In this document: piece after piece, positions 1 to 9,715 of the stretch
Position numbering within the stretch: position 1 is the first letter of the stretch
Layout: the number at the start of each line of letters is the position of its first letter
DNA from: DASQYE01 sp035940775
Lineage (GTDB): Bacteria; Acidobacteriota; Blastocatellia; Pyrinomonadales; Pyrinomonadaceae
Assembly (NCBI GenBank): GCA_035940775.1
Contig: DASZEN010000011.1
Span: 294,888-358,887, forward strand
Direction: 5' to 3'
DNA: 64,000 nt
Notes under the pieces: generated by a model
Databases searched by the model: none
What the model was told of the DNA's origin: nothing
The model's input: only the letters and a program-made list of their open reading frames with translations
Program-made: the position numbers and the translations under genes

Positions 1-207
1 TGAACCGTCTACGCGGCGGCTGTCAAGACCGAACGTGGGGTGTCGGATGCAGATGCTTAAGTTATAGCCGTCTCTCTTTATCCGGCATACGGCATCCCGT
101 AGCAAACGGACGCGCGAGCATTCAGGAAATTGCCGAAGCGTCGAAGATATTGTAGCCTCGCCGGATAATCCGCTATACTCAACGCGCTAGCCCGGAAAGC
201 GAGGTCA

Positions 208-405
208 TTGAACAACAGGCGGAAGCTTTACGTGGTGCTTTATCCGAAAGGTAAGAAGTACCACGAGATGAGCGATGAAACTCACACCACCTGCGGCTTG
301 CGCGTGACCAGTTTAAGGCAACTCCTGATTGAGCCACCGTCAGGTGCGACCATGTGCAAACAATGCTCTGGGAAATGGAATCGCGCAGGGCCGTCCAAGC
401 AATAA
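208..405 (+). CDS. Small Cys/His protein, hypothetical
   Basis: A 65-residue basic protein starting at TTG, with a GAGG ribosome-binding motif at 201-204. A His-Thr-Thr-Cys-Gly segment near residue 28 and a Cys-Lys-Gln-Cys pair near residue 51 resemble the spaced ligands of small zinc-binding proteins, which favours a real gene over chance. No function can be assigned. It lies alone upstream of the polysaccharide cluster; the 207 bases before it hold nothing I recognise. Confidence 0.45.
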   Translation: MNNRRKLYVVLYPKGKKYHEMSDETHTTCGLRVTSLRQLLIEPPSGATMCKQCSGKWNRAGPSKQ

Positions 406-433
406 ACCTTCTTTTACAATATGACACTCCCGA

Positions 434-462
434 ATAGCGGGTCGCCTCTACCGGCCCGCTAT
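434..462. other. Hairpin after the small gene
   Basis: ATAGCGGG (434-441) and CCCGCTAT (455-462) form a perfect 8-bp stem with a 13-nt loop, 29 nt after the preceding stop. No T-run follows on either strand, so a terminator role is only possible. The rest of 406-642 contains only this and the promoter candidate. Confidence 0.35.
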
Positions 463-540
463 CAGTCTGTGCGCTATGATATGAAAAGTCCGACAGCGAA
501 AACCCTCGAACCCGACGGGCCGCCCATTTAACCCTCTAGC

Positions 541-568
541 TTGACAGCCCGTGCGGTGCTCACATAGT
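541..568 (+). promoter_or_regulatory. Candidate promoter of the polysaccharide cluster
   Basis: A perfect -35 hexamer TTGACA (541-546) is followed after 16 bp by CATAGT (563-568), a 4/6 match to TATAAT. It lies about 75 nt upstream of the first biosynthetic gene. Assignment is by consensus only. Confidence 0.4.
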
Positions 569-642
569 CTAATAGTTTGAAGGGTGTCGTCAGCGCACCC
601 GCTCCTGCCTGATAATGTTTCGAACCACAATTGCCGTAAAAA

Positions 643-1989
643 TTGAGCGACATGATGAAAGAAGAGATAGGGAAGCTAATCAACAGCAAACGTGCGCACG
701 TCGGCGTCATCGGCCTGGGCTACGTCGGCCTCCCGCTGCTCGTGGAGTTCGCGCACAACGGTTTCGCCGCCACAGGCTTCGAGGTTGACGACCATAAAGC
801 CAGCGAGATCAACCAGGGGCGCTCCTATATCGGAGATGTCAACGACAGCGCCGTGGCCGAACTGGTCAAGGCGGATCGCCTGCGCGCCACCACCGATTTC
901 CGGTATCTGAAGGACTGCGACGCCATCATCATCTGTGTTCCGACTCCGCTCAGAAAGACCAAAGAGCCGGATGTCTCTTACATCCTCGCCGCCTCCGAGC
1001 AGATCACAAAGAGCCTGCGGCGCGGGCAGCTCATCGTGCTCGAATCGACGACCTATCCGGGCACCACGGACGAGGTCTTACTGCCGATGTTCGAGGAGAC
1101 GGGCCTCAAGCTCGACGAGGATTTTCTGCTCGCATTCTCTCCGGAAAGAGTCGATCCGGGCAATCCGCAGTTTCAGACGCACAACATTCCGAAGGTGGTC
1201 GGCGGCTGCACGCAGGACTCCACGGAGGCGGCCGCAGCCCTCTACTCGCAGATCGTCAACGACGTTCACGCCGTCAGCTCGGCCCGCGTCGCCGAGGCCG
1301 CGAAACTTTTGGAGAACACGTTCCGCGCCGTCAACATCGGTATGGCTAACGAGATGGCCCGCCTCTGCTATGCGCTGAACATAGATACCTGGGAGGTGAT
1401 CCGCGCGGCGGCGACCAAGCCCTTCGGCTTCATGCCGTTTTATCCCGGGCCCGGCATAGGGGGCCACTGTATTCCGCTTGACCCGCATTACCTTTCATGG
1501 AAGGCGCGCCAGCACGGGTTCGACTCGCGCTTTATAGGGTTGGCCGAAGAGGTCAATTCGCGTATGCCGGAGCACGTCGTGACGCTCGTGGTCGACGGCC
1601 TGAACGACGAGCGGAAGGCTTTGAAGGGGGCGCGCGTCCTGCTGCTCGGGGTCGCTTATAAGAAGGATATAAACGATGTGAGAGAGAGCCCGGCGCTTTC
1701 GATCATCGACAGGCTGCGGGCCAAGGGAGCAGAGGTGCGTTACCATGATCCGTTCGTCGAGGAGGTGCGCTTCGATGACGCGCACACGGAAGGCGGGGGC
1801 GAAGCGCTCTCGTCGGTGGAATTGACGGACGAGGAGTTGACGGGCTCGGATTGCGTGGTGATCGTGACGGATCATAGCGGGATAGATTACAGGCGCGTGA
1901 CGGCGCTCTCGCCGCTCATAGTGGATACGCGCAACGCCCTGAACGGAGATTTGCGCCGCTCAAGCCGCGCCCGTATCATTAGACTTTAA
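643..1989 (+). CDS. wbpA: UDP-N-acetylglucosamine 6-dehydrogenase (WbpA-like)
   Basis: Nucleotide-sugar dehydrogenase of about 448 residues, the usual family length. The N-terminal NAD-binding motif GLGYVGLPL, the segment FSPERVDPGN, and PFYPGPGIGGHCIPLDP with the catalytic Cys are characteristic of the WbpA/TviB group rather than plain UDP-glucose dehydrogenase. Such enzymes oxidise UDP-HexNAc to the 6-uronic acid in the cytoplasm. The frame opens at TTG 643; ATG 652 or 655 are equally plausible starts and no clear ribosome-binding site decides. It is followed by a WecB-type epimerase, a common pairing for N-acetyl-hexosaminuronic acid precursors. The exact substrate is inferred. Confidence 0.85.
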   Translation: MSDMMKEEIGKLINSKRAHVGVIGLGYVGLPLLVEFAHNGFAATGFEVDDHKASEINQGRSYIGDVNDSAVAELVKADRLRATTDFRYLKDCDAIIICVPTPLRKTKEPDVSYILAASEQITKSLRRGQLIVLESTTYPGTTDEVLLPMFEETGLKLDEDFLLAFSPERVDPGNPQFQTHNIPKVVGGCTQDSTEAAAALYSQIVNDVHAVSSARVAEAAKLLENTFRAVNIGMANEMARLCYALNIDTWEVIRAAATKPFGFMPFYPGPGIGGHCIPLDPHYLSWKARQHGFDSRFIGLAEEVNSRMPEHVVTLVVDGLNDERKALKGARVLLLGVAYKKDINDVRESPALSIIDRLRAKGAEVRYHDPFVEEVRFDDAHTEGGGEALSSVELTDEELTGSDCVVIVTDHSGIDYRRVTALSPLIVDTRNALNGDLRRSSRARIIRL

Positions 1990-2072
1990 GCCGGGCAGAG
2001 CGATCAGTGAAAAAGCGGGCGGGCGTCTTTACCGGCGACTGATTGATTGACCGGCTGCTGTTGACAGACTAC

Positions 2073-3194
2073 ATGCTAAAGGTACTTAACGTAGTGGGCG
2101 CGCGACCGAACTTTATGAAGGTCGCACCCATTGTCGAAGAGATGAAGCGGCGTGAAGGCGAGTTCATGCCGCTTCTGCTGCATACGGGGCAGCATTATGA
2201 CGAGGGGATGTCGGACGCCTTCTTTCGCGACCTGCGCCTGCCCGTGCCGGATGTCTACCTGGGCGTCGGCTCCGGCAGCCACGCCGCGCAGACCGCCTCG
2301 GTGATGCAGGCGTTCGAGCCTGTCGTCTTAAGGGAGCGGCCCGATTGGGTCGTCGTCGTCGGCGATGTCAACTCGACGCTCGCCTGCGCGCTCGTTTGCG
2401 CGAAGCTCGGGGTAAGGGTGGCCCATGTCGAGGCGGGCTTGCGCAGCCGTGACCGCACCATGCCGGAAGAGATCAATCGCATCCTGACAGACCAGCTCGC
2501 AGACCTGCTGCTGACGCCTTCAAGGGATGCGGACACGAACCTGCTCGCCGAGGGCATCGCGCCCGAGCGTATACGGTTCGTCGGCAACGTGATGATCGAT
2601 TCGCTGTTTAGCCAGATGGAGCGTGCCCAGGCCTCTACGGTGCGCGAAGACCTCGGGCTCGCGGGCCGCGATTACGCCGCGCTTACTCTTCATCGTCCCT
2701 CGAACGTCGATGACCGCGCCACCTTCAACCGCATCCTTGACGCGCTCGAACAGATCGCCGCGCGGCTGCCGATAATCTTTCCCGTTCATCCGCGCACGCG
2801 CGCGCGCATCCGCGAGTTCGGCCTCGAAGACCGCATCAGTGGCCTCGCATCCCTGCGCTTGGTAGAGCCGCTGGGTTACCTGGATTTCCTGCGCCTCTAC
2901 AGCGGAGCGCGCCTTGTGCTGACGGATTCCGGAGGCATACAGGAGGAGACGACGGCGCTTTCGATTCCCTGCCTGACCCTGCGCGAAAATACGGAGCGAC
3001 CCATCACGGTCGAGCTGGGGACGAACAAGATCGTCGGCACGGACACCGGCCGGATTACGCAGGCTGCCTTTGCAGCGCTCGACTCTTCTCCGCACGAGCG
3101 ACAGCAGAGCGGGCGCGTTCCGCCCCTCTGGGATGGCCGGACAGCGCCGCGTATCTGCGACGCCTTACTGGAAGGGATGAGGGCGGCAGCGTGA
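2073..3194 (+). CDS. wecB: UDP-N-acetylglucosamine 2-epimerase (WecB-like)
   Basis: About 373 residues from ATG 2073, which begins directly with the family start MLKVLNVVGARPNFMKVAP; an in-frame TTG at 2043 would add ten unrelated residues. Further signatures are HTGQHYDEGM, HVEAGLRS and the UDP-binding DSGGIQEET near residue 290. The family interconverts UDP-GlcNAc and UDP-ManNAc, or the uronic acid forms in WbpI-type enzymes, in the cytoplasm. With the preceding dehydrogenase it would supply an N-acetylated uronic acid sugar nucleotide. Its last codons (EGMRAAA) are made of a dispersed GATGAGGG repeat, and its stop overlaps the GTG start of the next gene, suggesting translational coupling. 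Confidence 0.88.
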   Translation: MLKVLNVVGARPNFMKVAPIVEEMKRREGEFMPLLLHTGQHYDEGMSDAFFRDLRLPVPDVYLGVGSGSHAAQTASVMQAFEPVVLRERPDWVVVVGDVNSTLACALVCAKLGVRVAHVEAGLRSRDRTMPEEINRILTDQLADLLLTPSRDADTNLLAEGIAPERIRFVGNVMIDSLFSQMERAQASTVREDLGLAGRDYAALTLHRPSNVDDRATFNRILDALEQIAARLPIIFPVHPRTRARIREFGLEDRISGLASLRLVEPLGYLDFLRLYSGARLVLTDSGGIQEETTALSIPCLTLRENTERPITVELGTNKIVGTDTGRITQAAFAALDSSPHERQQSGRVPPLWDGRTAPRICDALLEGMRAAA

Positions 3195-3210
3195 GGGATG
3201 AAAAGAAGGC
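3174..3210 (+). repeat. Dispersed GATGAGGG-type repeat, copy 1
   Basis: The core GGGATGAGGGCGGCAG followed by GTGAGGGATGAAAAG recurs at 28,462, 30,404 and 36,495. Here it forms the last codons of the epimerase and the first codons of the heparinase-like gene. Confidence 0.6.
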
Positions 3211-5338
3211 CGTCTTTCCCCTGTCCCTGATCCCTAAAATTCGCCGGGCGCTTCGCGGGGAGTTGAATATCCCGGCGACCGCTCTCGAAACGCTCAGGCG
3301 CGGGCACGTATCCTTGCGGCGCAGGCGCGAGCGCGCCCGTCTCTCCCGGTTGGATAAAGTAAACGTCCGCCTGCGCCTCGAATACGCGCGGCTGTCTCCC
3401 TCAGAGCTGCTCGAACATTTTCGCAGCCGCTCCACGCCGAGCTTCCTGCCCGGCTTCAATGCTTCAAACATAGAGACGACCGTGCGTTTGCAGCGCGCGA
3501 CTTTCCCGGCCGAAACGGAGGGCCTGCTCGCGCGCGCCGAGCGCATGGTCACGCAGCACCGCTGGCAGTTGATGGGCTACGGCGAGAGGGATTTCGGGGA
3601 AAAGATCGAGTGGCTGCGCGACCCGCTGTCGGGCGTAGACTGGGAGCCGGTATATCATGGCGATGTCGAGATCGCGCGTCGTGACGGTTCCGATGTCCGT
3701 GTCCTGTGGGAGCTAAACCGCCTCACGCACTTCCTCACGCTCGGTCGGGCTTACGCGCTGACGAATGACGAGCGCTTCGCGTTGGAGTTTTTCGCGCAGC
3801 TTGAGAGCTGGCAGGAGCAAAACCCGACCGCTCTGGGCGCAAACTGGATGTGCGCGATGGAGGTGGCTCTGCGCGCTATAAATCTGCTCGCCGCCTTCGA
3901 GCTTTTCCGCCGCTCGCCGCACCTCTCTGAAGAGAGACTGAAGGGGTTGCTCGCGCTGTTCGATCATCACGGCGAGCACATCCGTCGCAATCTGGAGTTC
4001 TCCTACATCTGGACGAGCAATCATTATCTGTCGGACGTGGTGGGCCTGCTGTGGTTGGGCGTCATGCTGCCGGAGCTGCGCGCGGCGCGCTCGTGGCGCG
4101 AGTTCGGCCTGCGCGAGATGTTGCGCGAGATGGACAAGCAGATACTGGCGGACGGCGCGGACTGCGAAGCCTCAACGGGCTATCATCGCTTCGTGCTTGA
4201 ACTGTTTCTCTACTCCTTCATGCTCTGCCGCGCCAACGGCATCGAGATAGAGGACAGATACTGGCGCAGGCTCCGCGCGATGCTTGATTATATGCGGGCG
4301 TACCTTCGGCCCTGCGGACGCGCGCCGCTCATAGGAGATAGCGACGGCGGGCAGGTGCTGCCCCTGGTCAATCATTCGAGCGACGATCACGCTTACGTGC
4401 TCACGCTCGGCGCTTCGGCGCTCAAGGACTCGCGTTTTAAAGTCCCGGCCGGGAGCGTTCCGGAAGAGCTGTTATGGTTTTCGGGAGAGCGCGCCGTGCG
4501 CGAATACGAGAGTTTAGCGCCGTCCGTCGAGGCCATATCATCTCAGGCTTTTGAAGATGCGGGCACGTACGTTATGCGCGACCGAGACCTATACCTCCTC
4601 TTTAATGCGAGCGACAGCGGTTTGGGCGGGCGCGGCTCTCATGGTCACAACGATGCGCTCGGCCTTGAGGTCTCCGCCTGCGGGAGCCTCTTTATCGTCG
4701 ATCCGGGCACGTACGCCTACCGCGCCGATTATCACGGACGCCATCTCTTCCGCTCCACAGCGTATCATTCCACTGTCGAAGTTGACGGCGCGGAGCAGAA
4801 CACGATCGACGAAGAGTGGCTTTTCTTCATAGGTAACGAGGCACGCCCGCGCGCGCTGCGCTGGGAGACAGGGCCGGAACGCGACCTCGTCCTTGCAGAA
4901 CACTACGGCTATCAAAGGCTGCGTGAGCCGGTTCTGCACCGGCGCGCGGTTGAATTTGATAAGCGAGAGCGCTGTTGGATAATCGAGGACGCGCTCATCG
5001 GCGACGGCGAGCACGTTTTCAGCTTCCGCTTCCATATCGCGGATCGGATCGAGGTGAGCATCCGCGCTGACGCTCTAGTGCAAGCCTGCGATAGAATGAG
5101 CGGTGCGCGCCTTTTGATTTCCGCTCTCGGCAGCACGGGTGAGCCGTCGCTTGAGCCGCGCTCGGTTTCGCGCGACTACGGGGCCAGGAGCGCGTCCGTC
5201 TCCGTTTGTTGGACTGTCCATAGGAAAGCGCCTCTCGTCGCCCGCTGGGCCATCGTGCCTGTTTGTCCTGACGAGGACGAAACTGCGCGGTTGGAATTAA
5301 TAAGCCGGTTGAAAGACAGAGCCAGCGTCGAAGCCTGA
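3191..5338 (+). CDS. Heparinase II/III family protein
   Basis: A 715-residue protein with an alpha-helical N-terminal half (NRLTHFLTLGRAYAL, ANWMCAMEVALRAINLL, TSNHYLSDVVGLLWLG) and a beta-rich C-terminal half containing SHGHNDALGLEVSA and DPGTYAYRADYHGR, the hallmarks of heparinase II/III-like polysaccharide lyases. Homologues cleave uronic-acid-containing polymers. Inside a biosynthetic cluster such a lyase probably edits or clears the nascent polymer, as AlgL does for alginate; that role is inferred. No clear signal peptide is visible at the GTG start, which overlaps the epimerase stop by 4 nt. Tyr/His catalytic residues are plausible in the TSNHY segment but were not verified. Confidence 0.8.
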   Translation: MRDEKKAVFPLSLIPKIRRALRGELNIPATALETLRRGHVSLRRRRERARLSRLDKVNVRLRLEYARLSPSELLEHFRSRSTPSFLPGFNASNIETTVRLQRATFPAETEGLLARAERMVTQHRWQLMGYGERDFGEKIEWLRDPLSGVDWEPVYHGDVEIARRDGSDVRVLWELNRLTHFLTLGRAYALTNDERFALEFFAQLESWQEQNPTALGANWMCAMEVALRAINLLAAFELFRRSPHLSEERLKGLLALFDHHGEHIRRNLEFSYIWTSNHYLSDVVGLLWLGVMLPELRAARSWREFGLREMLREMDKQILADGADCEASTGYHRFVLELFLYSFMLCRANGIEIEDRYWRRLRAMLDYMRAYLRPCGRAPLIGDSDGGQVLPLVNHSSDDHAYVLTLGASALKDSRFKVPAGSVPEELLWFSGERAVREYESLAPSVEAISSQAFEDAGTYVMRDRDLYLLFNASDSGLGGRGSHGHNDALGLEVSACGSLFIVDPGTYAYRADYHGRHLFRSTAYHSTVEVDGAEQNTIDEEWLFFIGNEARPRALRWETGPERDLVLAEHYGYQRLREPVLHRRAVEFDKRERCWIIEDALIGDGEHVFSFRFHIADRIEVSIRADALVQACDRMSGARLLISALGSTGEPSLEPRSVSRDYGARSASVSVCWTVHRKAPLVARWAIVPVCPDEDETARLELISRLKDRASVEA

Positions 5339-5374
5339 AGAGAGTGTGTATGTATTGAACCACGAGGGTAAGAA

Positions 5375-6889
5375 ATGCGAGTCGAATACGTCTGTCATGC
5401 CTGCCTGTTCATAGATACGGGCGATGTCAGGATTGTCACCGATCCCTGGTTTGAAGGCCCCGCCTACTGCGGGCAGTGGAATGTCTTTCCCAGGCCGGTC
5501 GAGACGAACATGCTCGACGGCGCGGACGTAATCCTTCTCTCGCACGGGCATGAGGATCATCTGCACGAGCCGACCATGAGGCGGCTGCCTCAGAGCGCGA
5601 AGGTCTTCTATCCATACAACTGGTACGGCGGCACTAAAGAATACATAGAGGGGATGGGCTTTCGAGATGTCAGCGAAGCGGTCACGTATAAAACCTATAA
5701 GCTGACGGCCGCAACCACCCTGACCTACCTCGCGAACAACCTCGATAGCATTATCGTCATCGAGAGCGGCGGCCAGATACTGGTTGACATCAACGATGCC
5801 CTGCATTCCATGCCGACACAGGTCATAGACTTTTACATCAGAGAACTGCGGAGCCGATGGCCGCGCATCGATATGCTGTTCTGCGGTTTCGGCGGGGCCA
5901 GTTATTTCCCGAACAGCATTCATCTGGAAGGCAAGAATGACGAGGAGATCGGCGCGCTGCGCGAACAACTCTTCGCGCACAACTTCTGTCGCATCGTCGC
6001 GGGCCTCGCGCCCCGCGTCGCCGTCCCCTTCGCCGCCGATTTCGCCCTGCTCTCGCCCGAGCAAAGATGGATCAACGAGACGCGATTTCCGCGCACGCAA
6101 TTGGACGGCTACTATAGCAAACACTTCCGCTCCGACGGCCCGCAGCCCTTGATTCAGGACATGTATCCCGGCGACGTGCTCGAAGACGCACAGCTCCGGG
6201 CCGAATCTCCCTACCGTTCGCAGTTGAAGCACGGTAGCCTCAATCACCTGATCGACGAGCAGTACGGGGAAGAGATAGCGCGTCTCGGAATCGGGGATTT
6301 TATCTCCGAGGGCGATGCCGAACGATTGACGGAAGAGATACGAGCCAACGTCGAAGAGCGCGCGGCGCTGTTTGATGCCGCGACGCTGGACGGCCTCAAA
6401 TTTGACCTTAAGGTTTCAGACGTGGAGGGGGATAATTTTTATCACGTCGGCTTCAAAGAAGGCGTGCCGTACGTACGGCGCACGGGTGAGGCCGATGTGG
6501 ATGGCTCTCTGCTGGTGAAGACCTCAAGCCGTATCCTGCGCTACTCCTTCGCGAGCGAATGGGGCGGCGATGCAATTACCATCGGGTACGGATGCGAGAT
6601 TTACGTCTCCGACAAGAGCGTAATCGAAGCGAAACTGGATACGGTTTGCGTCAGGCTGTTGACACGTCATCCGACGGCGAAGGGGCACTTGATAAAAGAG
6701 CCTCTCCGGGGCGTAAAGCACATCGCGCGTAATCCGCTGTTGCGCACCTGGTTGAAGAAACGGCTCAAACCGGATCACGCCGAGCACTTGAACTACGACC
6801 CGAGCGTATGGCTTCTGCGAACAAAATGCGATGTCTGTCAAATCTGTGACCTGCCCTTGATGGACGCCGAGTTCGCATCGCAAATCTGA
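5375..6889 (+). CDS. MBL-fold metallo-hydrolase, polysaccharide cluster
   Basis: A 504-residue cytoplasmic-looking protein. Residues 1-300 are a metallo-beta-lactamase fold with LLSHGHEDHLHEPTM (HxHxDH metal site near residue 58), preceded by TDPWFEGPAY. The segment FGGASYFPNSIHLEGKN recalls the UlaG-like and CMP-Neu5Ac hydroxylase-like branch. The C-terminal 130 residues look like a separate small alpha/beta domain, perhaps sterol-carrier-like (SSRILRYSFASEWGGDAITIG). The start has a good GAGGGTAAGAA ribosome-binding region. A role in modifying a sugar-nucleotide or lipid-linked intermediate is inferred from position only. Confidence 0.7.
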   Translation: MRVEYVCHACLFIDTGDVRIVTDPWFEGPAYCGQWNVFPRPVETNMLDGADVILLSHGHEDHLHEPTMRRLPQSAKVFYPYNWYGGTKEYIEGMGFRDVSEAVTYKTYKLTAATTLTYLANNLDSIIVIESGGQILVDINDALHSMPTQVIDFYIRELRSRWPRIDMLFCGFGGASYFPNSIHLEGKNDEEIGALREQLFAHNFCRIVAGLAPRVAVPFAADFALLSPEQRWINETRFPRTQLDGYYSKHFRSDGPQPLIQDMYPGDVLEDAQLRAESPYRSQLKHGSLNHLIDEQYGEEIARLGIGDFISEGDAERLTEEIRANVEERAALFDAATLDGLKFDLKVSDVEGDNFYHVGFKEGVPYVRRTGEADVDGSLLVKTSSRILRYSFASEWGGDAITIGYGCEIYVSDKSVIEAKLDTVCVRLLTRHPTAKGHLIKEPLRGVKHIARNPLLRTWLKKRLKPDHAEHLNYDPSVWLLRTKCDVCQICDLPLMDAEFASQI

Positions 6890-6907
6890 CATTCCCGGAA
6901 AATATTC

Positions 6908-8872
6908 ATGTGCGGCATTTGTGGAGTGTGGGAGTATGGGGCGGCGGCGGCGACCGATGGGCGTGTCGAGCCCGCTCTTATAGAGCGCATGCGCGATCAG
7001 ATGACGCATCGCGGGCCGGACGACGCGGGCGCGCTTCTTTTCGACGCGGGGCGCGGCGGCCTCGGCTTTCGTCGTCTCTCGATCATCGATCTATCGGAGG
7101 CCGGTCACCAGCCGATGCGAGGCTGCGCGCTCGATGACGTGTGGCTCGTCTTCAACGGCGAGATTTACAACCACGCGAGCTTGCGCACGAAGCTGGAAGA
7201 GCGCGGCCACGTCTACGCCTCGCGCACGGATTCCGAAACCATTCTGCATCTTTACGAAGAGCGCGGGCTCGATTTCGTAAACGACATCGAGGGCGACTAT
7301 GCCATCGCGCTGTGGGACTCAAAGCTTGAGCAGCTAATACTGGTGCGCGACCGCATCGGCGTCAAGCCGCTCTACTTTTATCACTCGCAGGGCCGCTTCA
7401 TCTTCGCCTCCGAGATCAAGGCCATCCTCGAACACCCCGCCGTCACCGCAGAGGTTGACGAAGAATCGCTCTATCACTATCTGACGTTTTTGACGACGCC
7501 CGCCCCGCGCACGCTCTTTAGCGACATTCGGAAGCTACCGGCGGGCCACATGTTGACCTTAGGGCGCGACGGGGCTTTGAAGGTAAGGCAATACTGGGAT
7601 GCGCTGCCGCCGCCGCCGCAGGAGGAGAAGCAGCGAAGCCCGGCGCAACACCGCAGCGATGAAGAGCACAAGGCGGAGATACTTCGGCTGCTCCGGTCGT
7701 CAATCTCCAAGCGCATGATGTCGGACGTACCGTTCGGCGTCTTTCTCTCGGGCGGGGTGGATTCTTCGGCCAACGTGGCCCTGATGGCCGAGCAGATGTC
7801 GCGCCCCGTCCAGACCTTTACGGTCGGCTTTCGCGGCCATGAAGAGTTCAACGAGCTGGACGCGGCGCGCCGCATCGCACGCGACTTCGGCACGAACCAC
7901 CACGAAGTGATAATCGACGAAGCGGAGCTGCACAGATTTCTGCCCGACCTGGTTTTTCATCAGGACGAGCCGATTGCCGATCCCGTCTGCGTGCCGCTCT
8001 ATTACGTCTCAAAGCTGGCGCGCGAGTCCGGAACTATCGTCGTGCAGGTCGGCGAAGGCGCGGACGAGATATTCAGCGGTTATTCAAACTACGTGCGGCA
8101 CTTGCGCATTTACGAGCGGTTCTGGCAGCACGCCGAGCGCTTGCCCGTGATGGCTCGGCGCGCCGCGAGCGCCATCACGCGACCGGCCCTGGAGGCGACG
8201 GGGAAAAAGCGCGCGGCCATTGAGTTGATTCGTCGCCTCGGCGCAAACGAGCCGCTCTTTTGGGGCGGCGCTATCGTCTACGACGAGACGTTCAAGCCGC
8301 GCGTGCTCTCCGAACGGATGCGACGCCAGTGGCGTGAGCGCTCTTCGCTCGAAGCCGTCGCCCCGTATCTTGAGCGCATAGAGGGCGAGCGGCCCCTTTC
8401 GGATTTCCTCGCGCGGATGACCTATCTGGAATTGAAGCTTCGTCTTCCGGAGCTGCTGCTGATGCGCGTCGACAAGATCACGATGGCGACCTCCGTGGAG
8501 GCGCGCGTGCCGTTTCTGGATCATCATCTGGTGGAATACGCGATGGGTGTGCCGCGCTCTCTGAAGGTGCAGGGGACGAGCGGCAAGCACATCCTGAAAC
8601 GCGCGCTCGAACAGATTCTGCCGCGCGATCTGCTCTACAGCCCGAAGCGCGGTTTCGGCGCGCCGATCCGCGACTGGTTTCGCAACGGTCTCGGCGGGTG
8701 GTTCGATTCGCACCTCACGGGCTCGCGTATGCGCCGCCGCGACTTCTTCGATTATGCTTTCGTCGCGCGTATGCTCGACGAGCACCGGCGCGGCGCGCAG
8801 GATTGGAGCTTCCATCTCTGGTGCCTGCTCAACCTGAGCCTCTGGTACGAGCGCTGGATCGACCGCTCATGA
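6908..8872 (+). CDS. asnB: Asparagine synthase-type amidotransferase 1
   Basis: A 654-residue class II glutamine amidotransferase. It begins MCGICG, with Cys2 as the N-terminal nucleophile after Met removal, which fixes the start. The N-terminal glutaminase domain has MTHRGPDDAG and FNGEIYN; the C-terminal synthetase domain has the PP-loop FLSGGVDSS near residue 280. AsnB proper makes asparagine; homologues inside O-antigen clusters (WbpS type) amidate uronic acids. Three diverged copies in this cluster favour the sugar-amidation role here, as an inference. Confidence 0.88.
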   Translation: MCGICGVWEYGAAAATDGRVEPALIERMRDQMTHRGPDDAGALLFDAGRGGLGFRRLSIIDLSEAGHQPMRGCALDDVWLVFNGEIYNHASLRTKLEERGHVYASRTDSETILHLYEERGLDFVNDIEGDYAIALWDSKLEQLILVRDRIGVKPLYFYHSQGRFIFASEIKAILEHPAVTAEVDEESLYHYLTFLTTPAPRTLFSDIRKLPAGHMLTLGRDGALKVRQYWDALPPPPQEEKQRSPAQHRSDEEHKAEILRLLRSSISKRMMSDVPFGVFLSGGVDSSANVALMAEQMSRPVQTFTVGFRGHEEFNELDAARRIARDFGTNHHEVIIDEAELHRFLPDLVFHQDEPIADPVCVPLYYVSKLARESGTIVVQVGEGADEIFSGYSNYVRHLRIYERFWQHAERLPVMARRAASAITRPALEATGKKRAAIELIRRLGANEPLFWGGAIVYDETFKPRVLSERMRRQWRERSSLEAVAPYLERIEGERPLSDFLARMTYLELKLRLPELLLMRVDKITMATSVEARVPFLDHHLVEYAMGVPRSLKVQGTSGKHILKRALEQILPRDLLYSPKRGFGAPIRDWFRNGLGGWFDSHLTGSRMRRRDFFDYAFVARMLDEHRRGAQDWSFHLWCLLNLSLWYERWIDRS

Positions 8873-9058
8873 GAGAGCGCGCGCGAGCGAGCCGAGGTGA
8901 AGCTCGCTTTTCCCCCTTGCGCCTGCGTTGCGGCAAGAGAGAGGGCGAGGTTGAATTGCGCTCTCTGTGCTGCCACAATGCTCTCTTTAGTGTGAGGCTG
9001 AAAGGAGCGCCGACCGCAGGCTGTAAATAAAGAGCCCGAGTTTTCTGCCGGAAAGATC

Positions 9059-9715
9059 ATGTCTTCCTCTTCTCGCTTAGCGATTGACCACTGGAACAAG
9101 ACTCCTCTGTTCATCTCCGAAGAGGAGCGCTATTCCACTTATCCCTGGCTGTACGAGGCGGCGGAATTTAAACGTCACGCGGGCGAGAGAGTGCTTGAGA
9201 TCGGTTGCGGCACGGGGTGCGACCTGCTTCAATTCGCAAGGCACGGCGCAGAGGCCACGGGCATAGACATTACGCCGGAGCACCTGCGCCTCGCCCGCGA
9301 GCGTGTGGGCCAACTGGCGTCCGTGCAACAGGCCGAAGCGACCGAGCTGCCTTTTCCCGCCAACTCTTTCGACTATGTTTATTCACATGGAGTGCTTCAT
9401 CACATCACGGATGCGCGGCGCGTCGTCGAAGAGATTTTTAGGGTTTTACGCCCCGGAGGACGCTTCAATATTCACGTCTACGCGCGCTGGTCTTATTTCA
9501 CGCTGCTGCGCAGGTTGCAGCACGGGCGGGACTGGAAGCTGTGGATCGAGAACAGCCGCGACCCGGTTCACATAGACTTCTATACTGCGCGAAGGCTGCG
9601 GCGATTGTTCGCCCCGGCAGCTCTGACCATAGAGAAATATCACTGCGGGCCCGCGCCCGTTCTTGGCCCGCTCGTGGGGTTTTACCTGGTCGCCAGGGGC
9701 GTCAGGCCCGAATAA
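9059..9715 (+). CDS. Class I SAM-dependent methyltransferase
   Basis: A 218-residue methyltransferase. Motif I VLEIGCGTGCDLLQFARHG binds SAM, GIDITPEHL follows, and YSHGVLHHI is the post-motif signature of the UbiE/type 11 group. A GGAAAG ribosome-binding site precedes the ATG. It is close in sequence to the products at 13,563 and 23,999, so they are probably paralogues. The acceptor is unknown; a sugar hydroxyl or carboxyl of the polymer is likely from context. The 186 bases before it contain no feature I recognise. Confidence 0.85.
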   Translation: MSSSSRLAIDHWNKTPLFISEEERYSTYPWLYEAAEFKRHAGERVLEIGCGTGCDLLQFARHGAEATGIDITPEHLRLARERVGQLASVQQAEATELPFPANSFDYVYSHGVLHHITDARRVVEEIFRVLRPGGRFNIHVYARWSYFTLLRRLQHGRDWKLWIENSRDPVHIDFYTARRLRRLFAPAALTIEKYHCGPAPVLGPLVGFYLVARGVRPE

